NCBI GenBank assembly: GCA_949752735.1
Contig: OX457047.1
Coordinates: 11,411,976 to 11,475,975 of the forward strand
Direction: 5' to 3'
DNA: 64,000 nt
Source: Lumbricus terrestris
Lineage: Eukaryota > Annelida > Clitellata > Crassiclitellata > Lumbricidae
Shown here: in pieces, positions 11,148-31,896 of the stretch
Position numbering within the stretch: the stretch's first letter is position 1
Layout of the letters: each line of letters starts with the position of its first letter
The notes under the pieces: generated by a model
Told to the model about the DNA's origin: nothing
The model's input: the letters and a program-made list of their open reading frames with translations, nothing else
Database searches by the model: none
Translations under genes and position numbers: made by a program

Positions 11148-14003
11148 TTACTCTTTATATCCCCCAGGCTGCACGAAGCTTTCTTGGTGATCTCGCCAGC
11201 GATGGTGAGGAATGGTGCCTCTCGACAGAAAGTGACGATTCTGCGGAACTCTGGTGCGTTTCCTCTCTCTGTCTCGATAGGCGGCGAGACCAGAGGAAGG
11301 ATGCATGTTAGCACCACGAAGCCCGACGAAAGTCGGTAGAGGCCACATTCCACCGCAGGTAGGGCTGGCGAAGTGGGAGGGCAGATGCACACCCCGACGA
11401 GGCGGGACTCGGGCCACCACCTTGGGCTGGTCGATCCTCCCCCCAGGACTGGCTGGAACAGGAACTCCTTCTGGTGGTAGCGCTTCCGCTTCGACCGATG
11501 CTCGTGGGATAACACAGGATTTTCCAGCGACTTTTGGATTCGAACGCCTCACCGAAGGCTTTTCTTTTACTTTGCAGTTCGAAGACACCGGGACAGCGGT
11601 TGAGACGATGACTCGACGACACTGCGCAGGGCGGCTCTTCTGCTGAACCTGGCGTGCTTCATTGTGTTCCAGTCCTTCTCCCTCCTCCTCCGGCGTCGAG
11701 TCGTGGTTACGAGTGGGACAAACTCGAGCAAAGTGACCGGGTTGTTGACACTCGAAGCAGCGACGGTCACCCGCGGGGAACCTGGATGACCGGTTAACTG
11801 TTCTCTGACTTCCGAAAGTAGGTTCCGCCCTGGGTGGAACTTGACTTCGGGGCCGCCAGGGGCGAAATTGTCCATCGCCGGAGGGGCTGCTGCATATGGC
11901 GTTTATTCTTGCTTCCATCTGCTCCAGCCTATTCAACACGATTTCTTGGAATTGTCTCTGACTGTCAGCAGGGGCAGAGTCTACTTCCGTTACAGTTTTT
12001 ACCCGACTGGGTCGATGTTCATTGCGGCCCAGGTTACCATCATCTGCTTGACGGTAACCCTCTAAACGCATGGCAGTCTTATAAGCATGGTCCAAGGTGG
12101 TAGGTTCTCTCTCACGAACCTTCATGGCTAAGTCTCTGTCTCGCAGGGCGTCGAGAAAGGCACGAATCGCTATGACTTCACTGTGCACCGAGGTGGGACC
12201 AGGGAACGCCAGGATCATGATTCGTCGAATGTCTCGTACTACAGAGCTGAGGTCTTCACCCATCTTTTGACGTCGTGTGTTCAATTGGGTCTGGTAGAGG
12301 ACGGCTTGATCGGAGCTTCCATACCGCAGGCGTAGACGATCAACCAGGTCAGACCAGGATGCTATGGTCTCGGAGTCGAACTCGTAGAGCAGCTGATCAG
12401 CTGGCTCTGTCAGGGCACAGGTCAGCTGGGCGAATTTCTCCCCATCTGTCCAACCATTACTGTTCGCACAGATCTCGAATTTCTTTAGGAAAGCTTCGAC
12501 CGATGTCTTTCCATTGTACCTGTCCAATTTCATATACTGTCTGGATTTCGAATCAACAGTTCTGCTCACGCGTGATTGGGACTGCACAGTGACCGACGAG
12601 GATGGAGTCGTACTCGGCTGAAAACGACCTTGGATCGTTGGTTGAGGTTCAGCTGTAGGCGGTTCAGCATACTGTTCGAACTGGAACTGACTGTTTTCGC
12701 TCCCGGATGTAGACACAACATGGAACTTCGCTTCCAGGTTGTTCTGGGCTGCTCGTGTGGTTACCCAGAATCGTTCATCGTAGGCGGAAGCTGGCCGACA
12801 CAGAGCGGTTGTTGGTTGACAACCTGACAGGTAAGCGGGAGGGCCAAGGTTCGAGGGCAGGTAGGCGGAACTTTGTGTAACCTGTGGTTTCAACGACGAG
12901 GACAAGGTCGACATGATTGACTGAGTCGACGACACGACGGATACGGACAGTTTGCACACCGAGGCTGTGACCGGGGTGACGGTTCTCACCCAAGGATTCG
13001 ACTTGACGACACCACCGATTGTGTTCGGGGTCGGAGCAGGAGGGGCTCGGACGGCGAAAGGGTGCGACGAGGGAGGCGGTGGTGGGAAGGTGGTAGCCCG
13101 AGGGTGGACTAGGGTTGGGTGCCCGGGATGTGCATCCGAAGTCGGGAGTCCCAGTTCCCTCGGCAGCGCCGAATCCCCATCCTCCATATCTGAAACTATA
13201 CACTCAGAGTTAGCAAGGATCCCAACACAACCTTTATCCAAATTCAACATATTAGGATGCAACAGAACGTTATGAAAGGGTCGCAGATCAGTTACCTCCG
13301 AACCTTCACTTTCATAATTATTTCCTCCAAGCTTTCTGTTAACCAACCTCGCTTGTTTATCTCTCATGTAAAATTCAAAATCAAAACCCGCATCAATTGC
13401 TGCGGTAACAGGGTAGTCCGAAGGACGCTTGGGTCTAGCGCCATAATAAGCCATTTCTTCGCCTTCCCACTTCTCTCTCTCTCCAGGAAATTCTGTCCTT
13501 CCAAATTTTCTTGGTTCCACTTGTTCCCCTTGTTCCACCTCTACCCCACTTCTGGTACCATTTGTTACGCCCGCCCTAACCGCTAGGGGACCGGAAGCGC
13601 TTGCAAGGGATGCCCCACTTACTCGCTTACTTTCGCCCCCCTCCCCTAGTGTGGCGGCGTACTGCCGGGGCGACAGGGAACCACCTACGGGAACCTCAAG
13701 TGTGAACGACAGGGAGGAACGTCCAGATTCTCTTCTTTCATGGGTACCAGGGCCTACAGGACATGTCTCCGCGGCGGTTTGTCGACGCGCGACAGCACCC
13801 TCTTTCCGGTGCTCGTCTGAGTTCGTTATCCCCGCGGCAGCTTTGGGCGAAAGGGACTCGAACTCCTGAAGAGGTGGCGGAGAGTATTTGGCTGGATATA
13901 TCTGGCGCTCTATAAATCTCTCATCACTACTGACTGTCCGCCCTCCCTCCGAATCATCCGATTCCTCGAGGGCGTCCCCCCTCAAAGAGCTGGCACGAGA
14001 CAT
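11148..14003 (-). CDS. gag: Retrotransposon Gag polyprotein with CCHC zinc knuckle
   Basis: 951 aa from the ATG at 14001-14003 (MSRASS..) to TAA at 11148. Gag assembles the cytoplasmic particle and binds element RNA. Residues 1-147 are encoded by the LTR. The central part (begins MKLDRYNGKTSVEAFLKKFE) fits the Ty3/gypsy retrotrans_gag domain, including the SWSDLVDRLRLRYG block. A zinc knuckle CFECQQPGHFARVC (CX2CX4HX4C, about residues 749-762, bases 11717-11760) follows. The 190-residue tail after the knuckle is Pro/Arg-rich and has no D(S/T)G protease motif. The in-frame sequence upstream of the ATG is also open, so a non-ATG start cannot be excluded. No stop interrupts the frame, suggesting selection or recent activity. 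Confidence 0.9.
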   Translation of the reverse strand: MSRASSLRGDALEESDDSEGGRTVSSDERFIERQIYPAKYSPPPLQEFESLSPKAAAGITNSDEHRKEGAVARRQTAAETCPVGPGTHERRESGRSSLSFTLEVPVGGSLSPRQYAATLGEGGESKRVSGASLASASGPLAVRAGVTNGTRSGVEVEQGEQVEPRKFGRTEFPGEREKWEGEEMAYYGARPKRPSDYPVTAAIDAGFDFEFYMRDKQARLVNRKLGGNNYESEGSEVTDLRPFHNVLLHPNMLNLDKGCVGILANSECIVSDMEDGDSALPRELGLPTSDAHPGHPTLVHPRATTFPPPPPSSHPFAVRAPPAPTPNTIGGVVKSNPWVRTVTPVTASVCKLSVSVVSSTQSIMSTLSSSLKPQVTQSSAYLPSNLGPPAYLSGCQPTTALCRPASAYDERFWVTTRAAQNNLEAKFHVVSTSGSENSQFQFEQYAEPPTAEPQPTIQGRFQPSTTPSSSVTVQSQSRVSRTVDSKSRQYMKLDRYNGKTSVEAFLKKFEICANSNGWTDGEKFAQLTCALTEPADQLLYEFDSETIASWSDLVDRLRLRYGSSDQAVLYQTQLNTRRQKMGEDLSSVVRDIRRIMILAFPGPTSVHSEVIAIRAFLDALRDRDLAMKVREREPTTLDHAYKTAMRLEGYRQADDGNLGRNEHRPSRVKTVTEVDSAPADSQRQFQEIVLNRLEQMEARINAICSSPSGDGQFRPWRPRSQVPPRAEPTFGSQRTVNRSSRFPAGDRRCFECQQPGHFARVCPTRNHDSTPEEEGEGLEHNEARQVQQKSRPAQCRRVIVSTAVPVSSNCKVKEKPSVRRSNPKVAGKSCVIPRASVEAEALPPEGVPVPASPGGRIDQPKVVARVPPRRGVHLPSHFASPTCGGMWPLPTFVGLRGANMHPSSGLAAYRDRERKRTRVPQNRHFLSRGTIPHHRWRDHQESFVQPGGYKE
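13544..13560 (-). promoter_or_regulatory. Primer-binding site, tRNA-Leu-like
   Basis: On the minus strand, two bases after the LTR end, the sequence is TGGTACCAGAAGTGGGG. It begins TGG, the complement of the tRNA CCA tail, and looks complementary to the 3' end of a tRNA-Leu (UAA type, from memory). It is translated in the Gag frame as part of NGTRSGV. Confidence 0.7.
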
Positions 14004-15008
14004 GGGATTATTCTGTTTTACAACTAATTGCAAGTCAGTCAGTGAATCACCTTCAATTCTATTTCAATATGCAACACTTTATTTGTTCTTTCACTACTTA
14101 ATTAATATACAATTGGCAGTAACCTGTGCAAATACAATTCTGCCTATAATACTTATCAGTTCAACACAAAGTATTCCTAACACTACACAGCATTTATGGC
14201 TGGTTATTACACACTCTGCATTACTTGATACCTATCTCTTATGCTCCTGCATATAACTAGGCTATCAGTTCAGTTCTTATTTCCTTAACTACTGCAGAAG
14301 GTCAAATCACGCTATTAATCAGTTACACGAAAGCAACGAATTAACATCAACACTTTGCACTAATTTACCACGACCACAGCAACAGTTATATCGCAAGGCT
14401 ACTTCTAGCAACTCTTTCAATATATTCACGCTTCTTAATACAAGCGCTAATTTATCCTTCGCTCTACCTGTAATGCGCTATATAATCTATATCAACGCGT
14501 TCCGGCCATTTTAAACATTCATTCATCTACAGATTCAGCACGCTACACTTTAATTTATTTCTACTTCCCTGATTCCTAAGCGGTTTTGCTTATTTCGACG
14601 TTCTCTTTCCACCGGAGGCGACCAGCGGTCGTTTACTTTATTATCTATTAATTTAGTTAACTTTCTTATTAATTTAGATGCCCGAAAACTTAGTTTTAAA
14701 CGAATTTCTACTCAAAAAGATGGCCTAGTCTTTCTCGTCGGTTTCACCTTCTTTGCGTCTCTTCGTCCTACTGACCTAGATTTGTCCAACAGCCAATCGG
14801 AAGCGACCTTTTACCGCTGTTTGTAGGTCACGCGTCGCTCTTGGCCAATCAGCGGCGCCCACACTTTCGCCACGTCATCCAAAAGGTCACACGTCATGCT
14901 GGCGTAATGTCTGCAGCCTCGCTCTGGTGCAGCATAGAGTTAATTAACCGTTATGGCCAACATGGATAAAAATAAGTATAATTTTGTAGCTTTTCCCAAA
15001 ACGCTACA
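13563..15008 (-). repeat. 5' LTR of the Gag-only element
   Basis: On the minus strand it begins TGTAGCGTTTTGGG and ends GGCGTAACA. It is the same length as the partner at 7069-8514. The gag ATG (14001-14003) lies inside this LTR, so its last 441 bases are coding. Confidence 0.95.
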
Positions 15009-15640
15009 ATACCACGCGTGTAAACCGCTGGTTGTAAAAATTGGACGTATGCCACCGCCGACGGAACGATGCACCGATCCGATGGGTTGCATCATATAGC
15101 CTATTATTATATTATTTCTACTTTCATGATTAACTATACCGGCATTTTGATATCGCCGTTAACATTTTGACAACTACAGCTCATTTGAAGGCCCTCGCAT
15201 GATTTATAAAGCATGCTAAACGTAAACATTCATGAACAATTCGTACACTACAAAAATTGTCTATGCTGGTTTACGCTTAGTGTGCTTTTATCGATCTCGT
15301 GGTGGGCCTTAAGCTCCAAGTAAAATAAACTGTTGAATGTTGACACTTTATAATATGACTGTCTGAAAATAAGCTATATTTATTACATGGTGGGGATTGG
15401 TGGAATGGGTTGGTTGGATGGTGAAAGCATCAATAAGACATTTTGGCAGGCCGCAGGCTGTGTTGTTGGGAGGTTTGGCTAGTGATAGCAAAGCTATTAG
15501 AGTTTTATCATGCATTAATAAGGTCTTTGGTGATAGGACATAGAAAATAACTGTTGGAAAGGCCAATAAAAAAGTTTTTAAACAGAAAATTTTATTCAAC
15601 ACAACATGCAATTATACAAGACAGTAATAATAATAATAAT
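15009..15640. other. Gene-free DNA right of the LTR element
   Basis: No gene is seen. The sequence is A/T-rich and unique-looking and runs up to a short (AAT)n tract at about 15630-15650. Confidence 0.45.
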
Positions 15641-15880
15641 AATAATATAATATATTTTTTCTTTAATTGAACGCCTGCAAGACGCACTGCGCTTTACATT
15701 TACAGGTTATGCAGTAATCTTAATTAAACTTAACTACCAACTGAACAGACAGCTTTGTAATTACACGGCGCCAATGGCAGCCTACAAAGCAAATCCGCCC
15801 AACGGGGGCTCGAACTCACTACCTCTCGCACTCTTGGCCAGCGTGTTAACCACTACTCTACCGGGTCCCCCGTAACTTGC
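15625..15880 (-). mobile_element. tRNA-derived SINE (family B)
   Basis: On the minus strand a tRNA-like head (B-box-like GGTTCGAGC-type sequence, seen on the plus strand as GGGGGCTCGAACTCACTACC at about 15801) is followed by a body with GGCGCC and CTGTCTGTTC..TAGTTAAG, and an (ATT)n tail. A related body lies at 21130-21290 on the plus strand. Confidence 0.65.
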
Positions 15881-15889
15881 ACATGGCAG

Positions 15890-17087
15890 ATTCATTGTGA
15901 TTAGTTCATCTTTCAGATTCAAAAGGGAAATTTACAGAGACTAGGGCCTGTACGCTTATTGTATTGCTAACAGGTAAACCAGCAGATGACGAACTGAACA
16001 TTGATTATGTTCCAATGATCTTCTGTTTGGCCTGCAACCATATGCCAGTCAAGTTTGAGGCAGGTTATTGACAGACACAAACGGTGTAAACTGAGATTAC
16101 AGAGAAACGGGACCTGGAAGCAGCCGCTGTTCTGCTTGACCTGAGCTACAACAAGGAAACTGGCACTTCTTGTTAAACCGATGGTACGAAGTCTATTGAA
16201 ACACGGACTGAATACACTTCCTGCGATTTGCTTTCTATGTCTCAAAGAAATAATGCCCTGAATTTCCAGCGTTCCAGCACTTAGGCGATTAGTGTTAAGC
16301 TACCGAGCCTGTTGTGTAGCGAAGCTGCCCGTATTTCGTATAACTTGTATCTGTAATCATTCTGCGGTCTGTCAGATTGCCATGTTAATAAACAAAGATT
16401 ATTATTATTATTATCTAACTTTAAGCGTAAAAGTTGCTAAGCTCATTGGGGTAATTGATTCTTTGACCAATAAGATTTCACCACAGTAGGCTACTACAGA
16501 ATTAAATGCAAGGAACTATGGAACAAGCACATCTAGCCACACACAATGAAAGCCTTAAGCTGAAACTTAAGTCCTACAGTACATTTGGAGTAAGTTCAAT
16601 TGAAATGGATGATGCCAAGACAAAATATACTGGCTTACATGTAACATGCCTGTCTGGAGTACAACCAGGATTGGGTATGTTATAGGATTAATTAAAAAAT
16701 CAACAGGTTTCAATTTTGAGATTGACATGTAAATCAGAAAACTTCGCCAAATGTTGCTGAGCTGCTATATTCTCACTTTCAAGACCATACCTTGTAGCAG
16801 CATTTTTATGTGGTTAAATGCAATGCATGGTCTTCTGTAGGAGGCTTTCAGGTGGATTGTGCATGCATGGCATCGTGAAAGAGAGACTCGCTAATGCGGC
16901 CTTTTCGACATTCATGCCACAGGCCACTCTAACACTGCAATCTTGCGGTTGCTTCCAGTGCACTGCTTTCCCATTGCATTGCAACCAAATTCTGAAACGT
17001 GTTTTTGCATAAATGTTTCAATTCTGTTTCTGAAAACATATCATAACTATAATTATACAATTGTCCAATGTTTACTGTAAACCTATG
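15890..17087. other. Gene-free DNA with a SINE tail
   Basis: No gene is seen. At about 16290-16412 a SINE-like 3' end (CATGTTAATAAACAAAGATT followed by ATT repeats) is present. The remainder is A/T-rich without coherent frames. Confidence 0.45.
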
Positions 17088-17363
17088 CAGGGCAGAAAGT
17101 GAGCCGGGTCTGTCGGGGTCTGTGACTCGGCATTGATTTTCGTGACCTGCTGGCGCCGGGTCTCAGCCGGGTCGCGTGTTTAAAAATTGTGGGCAAACGA
17201 CTTTTAAAAAGGCTGTGATATATAAAAAATAGGTAAAATGGTCTAATTTAAGAAATTTGTTGGCAAATGACTAAAAAAGGTTGTCAGAAATTTTTGGCTC
17301 AAAAGCGTCGGCTCGTCTGCCAATGTCCGACCCGACAACTTTTCCAAACCACTTTCAGCCCTG
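17088..17363. mobile_element. hAT MITE, 276 bp
   Basis: The left end CAGGGCAGAAAGTG pairs with the right end CACTTTCAGCCCTG. The flanks are AACCTATG (17080-17087) and AACCTAGG (17364-17371), a 7-of-8 duplication. The interior contains TGACTAAAAAAGGTTGTCAG, a variant of the hairpin motif of two other MITEs here. Confidence 0.8.
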
Positions 17364-17371
17364 AACCTAGG

Positions 17372-19433
17372 AGCAGATACTGTGCAAAGTTTCGGCTCTA
17401 GCACAGTAAATATCACAGCGTCCGGAGCACAGACTTTCAAGTCTGCCAGGAATAACGAGGTGTGGTTTGGCTTTTCTGATTTCGGTTCACCAGGCAAGTG
17501 TTCTGGACAAGGAGTTACGGTTGGTGCTAGAATTCAACGATGTGGTTGATCAAAGTCGATGTCACATACTTTCTTCGGTTTTTAACCTAAGGACAAAACA
17601 AACCAAAAGACTTTGTAGTATAGATATATTAAAAGAAAATGAAAATAAGTAAACCAGAGGACAGGTCATCAGTTCTCATCTACCAACGCTGAATAAAGTA
17701 TTTGTCAATTTTAAGATTTGAATAATTTATTAAGTAGCTTGCTATATGTACAAGAGTAATTTTTTTAATTGTACCATTTCTTCATAATATCGAAATCAAA
17801 ATGTTTCGTCCTGTGTCCATTCCTCCAAATTAAGTGTAAACAGTTCTATTGAACAAAAGAGCCTAATGAGATTACATGTACAGAATTGATCATCTTATGC
17901 ATGCTAGTTTTGTATCTCACTGTTTTTAACTAAAATTTTCTCTTGTACCTTCTACTTTTCTGGTGAATAAACTAAACATATCAGTAATTAACACTTCTTG
18001 GAACATTCAATTGTTGGCATTACAGCTCAAGGATCCAATGTGACCAAGTACACAATAAATTTTTTCGATGAATCTGAAAATTACACATAACATCTCAGAC
18101 CCTCAAAGATGACATAGCACATATGAAAAGGTGAGACACAAAACCTATGTGCTCAATGACAAACGTGCAAATAATCACACTTCAAAGACTTACTCATCTG
18201 ATAAAAGATTGGTTCCACTGGCACGGCACAGATGTACACGACTTCTGGTAGTAATGCAGTAGTGTGGTGGTCTCGATCTTGAACAGCACAGCAGCAATGT
18301 GTGAACACACCTCTCCCAGTCTGGAAAAAGAAATCAATCACTATACAGATATCTTGACCTGGATCAGCCCTAGTCAAAATGGCACCCTGGACAACCCCGG
18401 ACAAAGCAAACATTTGGCACCCCAGGCAAAGCTTGCATTTGGCACCCCAGGCAAACCATACATATGCAGTTTGAACCCTACCTCATGGTCCACCCCACGT
18501 CACAACAGAAAAAGTTTTTAAAAAGCAAGAGCATTACACTCACCTTAGGCCTATTTGTTTTTATTAATAATTTTTTATTCAACAATCCAGTTGACAAACT
18601 GCCACCGGTTACAGTGAACCAACCGGTTACAGTGAACAATTATGCAATTGAAACAATTACAAGAACTCGTATCACAGAATACATATATCTTCACTACTAA
18701 CAGAACAGACAGCCTGCACTAGTTTAGTAGATAATAGAATTCCACGATACGGCTGTTAGTAGATTAAACTCTGGAAATGTCTTGAAAATGAAAATAATTG
18801 GAATTGAAAAACGCCAAGAAATTAAACATCTAAGACTGTCAAACACGTTTTCGGGGAAATGGCGCCCCTAGATTGTTGGCAACTGCCTGTTTTGCCTGTG
18901 TTTAAGGCTGGCCCTGATCTTGAAGTCCTATATTTATACCATGCATGTAATGCAAATTAAAATTTTCTGATAACCAGTGACATTTTGATTAAAGATTCTG
19001 TAGGCTATAAAAAATCTTTAGATTGTCCACCAAGACCAAGCATCACATTGTGGGCTTACATCAATATGATTGGGAACAACAAACAATTTACAGAACATTA
19101 CAATAACAACAGTTACTCTTACCCGGTCGAGTAACGTGCATGCGTCCATGACTTCGATGCATCTATTTCCTCAATGTATGGGTCACCACCGTCCACTTGC
19201 AACCCAATACTTCCAAGCTTGAATAAATATCGTTCTCTAGCTTTTGTATTCAAAGATAAATACTATGAACTCATTTTAAATTAATGAATTTCAACGATAA
19301 CTAAGATGACAGCTTTGCCACACACAAAACCTCTTTTTGCCCTACACCGGAGTGCGCACGCACAACCTGATTTACCAAAGATCACAAAAATTTCCCGCGT
19401 GAAAAGGTCTATAGGCCTACTACTAGGCTAGAG
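17372..19433. other. Gene-free DNA upstream of the p38 gene
   Basis: No gene is seen. It holds short direct repeats (TTTGGCACCCCAGGCAAA twice near 18415-18460; ACCGGTTACAGTGAAC twice near 18603-18635) and a SINE scrap near 18690-18730. The stretch 18360-18915 may be a decayed transposon (ends resemble CAGGGC..), but its boundaries are not clear. Confidence 0.4.
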
Positions 19434-19802
19434 CAGGGTTGCCAGATTTTGGCAAAACTTTGTCGCGAGATTTCGAAAAAAGTCACGAAAATCGCGAGAC
19501 CGTCGAGCTTTTCTATTTTCGGTCGCGAAAATTTCTGACGACTAAAAAAAAGGTCGTCAGAATTTTTTTTATATTTGTCTGCTTCGCAAAAATGCTATTT
19601 TTACGTGAATTTTTCAGTTTTCCCCCATTTTTCGCTCGCCAAAATCGCTGATGACTAAAGTCGTCAAAAAAGTCGCCGTGGCGACCGCAAGGCAATTAAA
19701 AAGTCGCCCAAAAAGCGCGAGGTCGCGAGGACGAAATTTTCAGTCGCGAGCGCTTTCAAAAGTCGCCCAATTCGCGCTTTTCGCGACGACTTGGCAACCC
19801 TG
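19434..19802. mobile_element. hAT-like MITE, 369 bp
   Basis: The ends CAGGGTTGCCA and TGGCAACCCTG are inverted. No clean 8-bp duplication is visible: CTAGAG occurs on both sides but is offset. The interior is full of TCGCGA motifs and has the TGACGAC..GTCGTCA hairpin at 19536-19559. It ends about 190 bp before the p38 start codon, so it may lie in the promoter. Confidence 0.7.
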
Positions 19803-19995
19803 GGCCGCTAGAGGCGTAGAGGTGGTTCTTTTGGCTTCATGTCGCTATTTTTAGACAAAATAATATTTTGGGAAAGTCGTAGAATTTGAACCGGATGTGA
19901 TTAAAGTTTTCGTTTTGATGCAGGTAATTCCGCGTTGTGTGTCGGCATTTAACTTAGGATTCTTTGTACTCAGAACTGGTATTATTTAAAGTTAA

Positions 19996-30100
<10,105 letters not shown>

Positions 30101-31110
30101 TCCATGAAAGTTCGTCTGTTTTGTTTGAACGACATCTTGATACAGTGGTTGTCATTTGCACTGTTCACAAACCTAGGCACTAATTCAAGATATCATCTGC
30201 TTACTTTGATTGAGGATCATTTCCAGTGAACAGGCAGAAGAGGCTTCAGTAGCACTGAAAAGAACAAACTGGCATGTGCCCCTGTGGTAGCTTTGTTGGT
30301 CTTTGTTTACTTGACGGCTTACAGTCACTGGCCTCGGCTCATCTTTTTTAGACAATTGTTTTGTTGTTTACTGTTGTGATCAAAATACCGGTACTGTTTG
30401 ATGGTCTAACATGGTTTGAAAGTGCCTTATATTGTGACGAAAATTCATTTAGTTTAGTATCCTGGAGGTAAGAGATTAGGCTGTATTCTCATAAAAAATC
30501 CTACAACTAGTCATGGGCGTAGTCAGTTTTTACCCACCTACTGACCTGTATCTTCTTGTCGTGCTTCTCACTTGAAACTAATACACTATTTGTGAGATCA
30601 TTTCCAACCCTTCCCTCCTTTCGCTATCTGCATTTGTGAGACTCTGATGCACTTTGGTCATTCACCTCTAATTTAAATTCTGAACCGCAGTCCTCAGCTG
30701 ACCCAGAATGCTGGCTTCAGAATACACTCACCATTTAGTTTCATACACAGATACTCAACTTAATACATGTGGAGACCTTGCTTTGTGGTTGCCAGAGAAA
30801 TGTTTTTATGATGAGGATGATGTGCCTTGTAAGATTCTGTACGTATCTTTCTAACAAAATGAGACTTTGTGTCTAGTCTAAATGTCTAGCAGGTTTGAAG
30901 GAAAGCATTTCTGAGGTTGTGTTAGAAAAGATTAGGGTTTCGGTTGTCAGGTGACTCAATCTGCAGTGTACGTCTTTTAATGATGTGATAATTTTATCAT
31001 TTTTCTACAAGTTGTTGAATTATGACATTAATTGTGCAATGTGACATGTTCTGTGTTACACTGATTTTCCATTTAAATTCTTTGCTGTGCATCTGTTTTA
31101 TGGACTCGAT

Positions 31111-31119
31111 GAAATAAAC
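31111..31119 (+). terminator. Candidate polyadenylation signal of p38
   Basis: AATAAA in the context GATGAAATAAACTATAAG, about 1 kb after the stop codon, is the first clear signal seen in the 3' UTR. This would give a 3' UTR of about 1 kb. Confidence 0.45.
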
Positions 31120-31660
31120 TATAAGAGAAACTACAAGTAAGATGTTGGTTTGGTGTTCAAAGGACAAATAGGGGAAGTGAAGTCATTGCACCAGAAGACT
31201 AAGCTGTTGGGTGGGGCCGTCCATAAAGGGCTTCTGCAAATATGACCTGCTTTGTACCCTTCCATCCCATTGTCAGCATTTGCCATTACCCACCCCAACT
31301 GATTATTATAATGAAGGCCTGTATCAGTGTATCAGGATACTATGCTGCTATTTCAGTGGTTCTTATTTATTGTTGGGGAATAGCAGAGTAATGGTACTGT
31401 AAGAAGAGCAAATGCAGTACAGGCCTTTTGTAGTCTGACTGAAGTTGAACATTTTAAGGAACAGGCTGTAGAGATAATAATCACTACTTATAAGTGAAAT
31501 ACAAAGTTTAAATGTAGACATTGGTCAGAGTTCTACATTTTTGATCAACCAATCTGTAACAATGATTCTTCACAGATTAAAAGAACCTCAAGCCTGTCTG
31601 AGACTTGAAAAAGCAGCAGGTATGTATAAGCCATTTCGACATCTCTTCAATGTCGTGTGT

Positions 31661-31896
31661 ACATGTGCAGTGGCTTGGGTAAAGCCTACCCCTAGATGTC
31701 TTACATTTACCCAGTCTAAGAGAACTGTAAACACACAAGTGTGGCTTAAGTTGATTAAGCTTTAAAAGTAAAAATCAATATATGGCTTAAAACTTCGTAA
31801 ACTTAAGCCACCCGTGTTGTGTTTACAATTATGTCAGACTCGGCGAGTGTAAAATATCTAGGGGCTGACTTGACCCAACCGACTGCGCATGCGCAT
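31661..31896. mobile_element. Foldback MITE, about 236 bp
   Basis: The left arm (from ATGTGCAGTGGCTTGGGT) pairs over about 100 bp, imperfectly, with the right arm (ending ACCCAACCGACTGCGCAT). Internal matches include CCCCTAGAT..TTTACA and TGTAAACACA..GTGGCTTAAG. There is no coding capacity and I identified no target duplication. Confidence 0.65.

Larger units (their letters stand above)
7069..15008 (-). mobile_element. Ty3/gypsy-like LTR retrotransposon, Gag-only (non-autonomous), about 7.9 kb
   Basis: Two direct LTRs of 1,446 bp (7069-8514 and 13563-15008) enclose about 5 kb. They begin TG and end CA on either strand. The 4-bp sequence ATAC flanks both ends (7065-7068 and 15009-15012). I saw one difference between the LTRs (8033 T versus 14527 C), so insertion was recent. 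Read on the minus strand the order is 5' LTR, primer-binding site, gag, repeat-rich spacer, purine tract, 3' LTR. No protease, reverse transcriptase, RNase H or integrase frame exists between gag and the 3' LTR, so the element must depend on enzymes from a relative. Confidence 0.95.

Noticed and set aside
11138..11515. Overlapping frame after the zinc knuckle as a retroviral-type protease
   Set aside because: No D(S/T)G catalytic motif or protease-like blocks; it overlaps the open Gag tail in another frame.
18360..18915. hAT-like transposon
   Set aside because: Ends resemble CAGGGC on one side only after allowing several mismatches, and no target duplication was found.
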